A DNA stretch of 6,038 bases from an uncultured Collinsella sp. (GTDB lineage Bacteria > Actinomycetota > Coriobacteriia > Coriobacteriales > Coriobacteriaceae): contig CAUDYH010000085.1 of assembly GCA_958453575.1 (NCBI GenBank), positions 1 through 6,038 on the forward strand. Direction: 5' to 3'. Shown here piece by piece: positions 5,202 to 6,038 of this stretch. How positions within the stretch are numbered: the stretch's first letter is position 1; each line of letters starts with the position of its first letter. The translations under genes and the position numbers were made by a program. The notes below the pieces were generated by a model. It had not been told where the DNA came from and made no database searches. It saw nothing but the letters and a program-made list of their open reading frames with translations.

Positions 5202-5837
5202 TTGGACAGCTATTTTACTCTGCAATCGAATATTGAGGTTTCGGGCGAGTTTGTGGACCGCAAGAGCCGGTTTATTGCCCAGCTGGTCCATATTGAGTCC
5301 GAGGACGAGGCGAATGCCTTTATCGAGATGGTTCGCAAGCGTCATTATGACGCTCGACACAATGTTCCCGCGTGGATTTTGGTCGATGGACGCGAGCGCC
5401 AGAGCGATGATGGTGAACCGAGCCGCACGAGTGGTATGCCGACGCTCGAGGTGCTGCGCGGTGCGGGGCTCAAAAATGTTTGCTGCGTAGTGACACGCTA
5501 TTTTGGTGGTACGTTGTTGGGACCTGGTGGCTTGGTACGCGCCTATACCGCGGCGACGCAGACGGCGGTGGCTGCGGCTCAGGAAGCCGGGCAGATCGTT
5601 GAGATGACGAGCGTCGTGCCGGTTGATGTGCGTGTGGCCTATCCGCAGTATGAGCAAGTGCTTCGTTTGGCCCAGGATTCGGATGCCAAGGTTTCGGATA
5701 CCGATTACGCGGATGCCGTGACGATTCATTTGGTGTTTAAGGCGGGGGAGCAGGAGCCGTTTTGCGTTAAGATGCGCGAGCTTATGGCGGGGCGTGAGGA
5801 GATTGAGGTCAGCGCTCCCGAGTTTGCTGAGTTCTAA
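5202..5837 (+). CDS. YigZ / IMPACT family protein (UPF0029 + DUF1949)
   Basis: The 211-residue protein belongs to the YigZ branch of the IMPACT family, close to the usual 200-215 residues. The N-terminal UPF0029 domain (about 15-125) shows KSRFIA, ARHNVPAW, the signature DDGEPSRTSGMPTLEVL (69-85), and VTRYFGGTLLGPGGLVRAY (97-115). The C-terminal part (about 135-195) fits the ferredoxin-like DUF1949 domain. Eukaryotic IMPACT regulates Gcn2 kinase; the bacterial role is not settled, though ribosome or nucleic acid binding has been suggested. The start is TTG: two in-frame TTGs stand side by side (5199, 5202) with a stop just upstream (5190-5192). I prefer 5202 because GAGGGG (5191-5196) is 5 nt from it but only 2 nt from 5199. 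The gene follows rnpB by 86 bp and ends in a very strong terminator. Confidence 0.93.
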   Translation: MDSYFTLQSNIEVSGEFVDRKSRFIAQLVHIESEDEANAFIEMVRKRHYDARHNVPAWILVDGRERQSDDGEPSRTSGMPTLEVLRGAGLKNVCCVVTRYFGGTLLGPGGLVRAYTAATQTAVAAAQEAGQIVEMTSVVPVDVRVAYPQYEQVLRLAQDSDAKVSDTDYADAVTIHLVFKAGEQEPFCVKMRELMAGREEIEVSAPEFAEF

Positions 5838-5891
5838 CGACGACGGCCGGCGTGCTTTTGGATGAATCCCAAGCGCGCCGGCCGTCGTTTT
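5838..5891 (+). terminator. Rho-independent terminator of yigZ
   Basis: A perfect 13-bp stem, ACGACGGCCGGCG (5840-5852) with CGCCGGCCGTCGT (5876-5888), continues through TGCTT/AAGCG pairs (one G-U) to 18 bp. A small GGA/TCC hairpin lies in the loop, and a short T-run follows (5888-5891). It starts right after the yigZ stop (5835-5837). The minus strand lacks a clear T-run on the far side, so it is mainly rightward but could also serve the convergent gene at 5905. Confidence 0.88.
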
Positions 5892-5904
5892 ATGTTGTCG
5901 CCGT

Positions 5905-6038
5905 TTACTCGGCGAGCTGCTTTAGCACATCGCAGGCGATGTCGACGGCGTCGTCGATGCAGCCGGGGCAGCTGCGGAGCGGACCCTGGTCCGATCCGAC
6001 GCCTTTGAGCGTGCCGCAGACGGTCGTGGTGTTCTTCT
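5905..6038 (-). CDS. Partial: C_GCAxxG_C_C family-like redox protein, C-terminus
   Basis: Only the last 44 codons are inside the window; the 5' part runs off the right edge. The frame ends at a TAA whose complement lies at 5905-5907. The readable end is TTVCGTLKGVGSDQGPLRSCPGCIDDAVDIACDVLKQLAE. The spacing of the cysteines (VCGTLKG, then CPGC followed by an acidic and hydrophobic helix) resembles the C-terminus of the C_GCAxxG_C_C family. These are putative redox-active, metal- or cluster-binding proteins common in anaerobes. The N-terminal GCAxxG motif that would confirm this is not in the window. The gene is convergent to yigZ. Confidence 0.6.
   Translation of the reverse strand, partial: KNTTTVCGTLKGVGSDQGPLRSCPGCIDDAVDIACDVLKQLAE

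Noticed and set aside
1..6038. Mobile element, CRISPR array, tRNA or defence system
   Set aside because: I read both strands for transposase or integrase products, regularly spaced repeats and tRNA-like cloverleafs and found none; gene content is ordinary core genome.

Overview
The window looks like a stretch of a high-GC Actinobacterial chromosome, most likely from a Coriobacteriia gut anaerobe (Collinsella-like). The reasons are GC-rich, C/G-ending codons, a 388-residue four-domain ribosomal protein S1, a bacterial type A RNase P RNA, and an oxygen-sensitive iron-sulfur cysteine desulfidase-type enzyme. The taxon is inferred from style and gene content, not from a database match.

Layout, left to right. 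Positions 1-136 are non-coding and hold two strong hairpins: a rightward terminator for a gene off the left edge, and a leftward terminator for rpiB. rpiB (ribose-5-phosphate isomerase B) lies on the minus strand at 137-604. A 270-bp divergent regulatory region follows, with LacI-family-like operator motifs. Next is a plus-strand L-cysteine desulfidase / serine dehydratase alpha-like enzyme (875-2194). It ends stop-to-stop, overlapping by 4 bp, with a convergent minus-strand HAD hydrolase (about 2191-2949). A 315-bp intergenic region leads to rpsA (3265-4431), which starts at TTG; its Shine-Dalgarno can fold into a GC-rich hairpin. rpsA ends at a textbook terminator. About 250 bp without a gene follow, containing a minus-strand hairpin plus T-run. 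Then come rnpB (about 4754-5115) with its own extended -10 promoter, a YigZ/IMPACT-family gene (about 5202-5837) and a very strong terminator. At the right edge is the C-terminal end of a minus-strand protein resembling the C_GCAxxG_C_C redox family.

The genes do not form one pathway. They are mostly single-gene transcription units separated by terminators: core translation and RNA processing (rpsA, rnpB), pentose phosphate metabolism (rpiB), cysteine or serine catabolism to pyruvate, and general-function proteins (HAD, YigZ).

I see no mobile element, CRISPR array, tRNA or defence system, and no convincing undescribed multi-gene system. The most interesting signals are regulatory: the paired operators upstream of rpiB, the sequestered S1 ribosome binding site, and a possible small minus-strand transcript between rpsA and rnpB.
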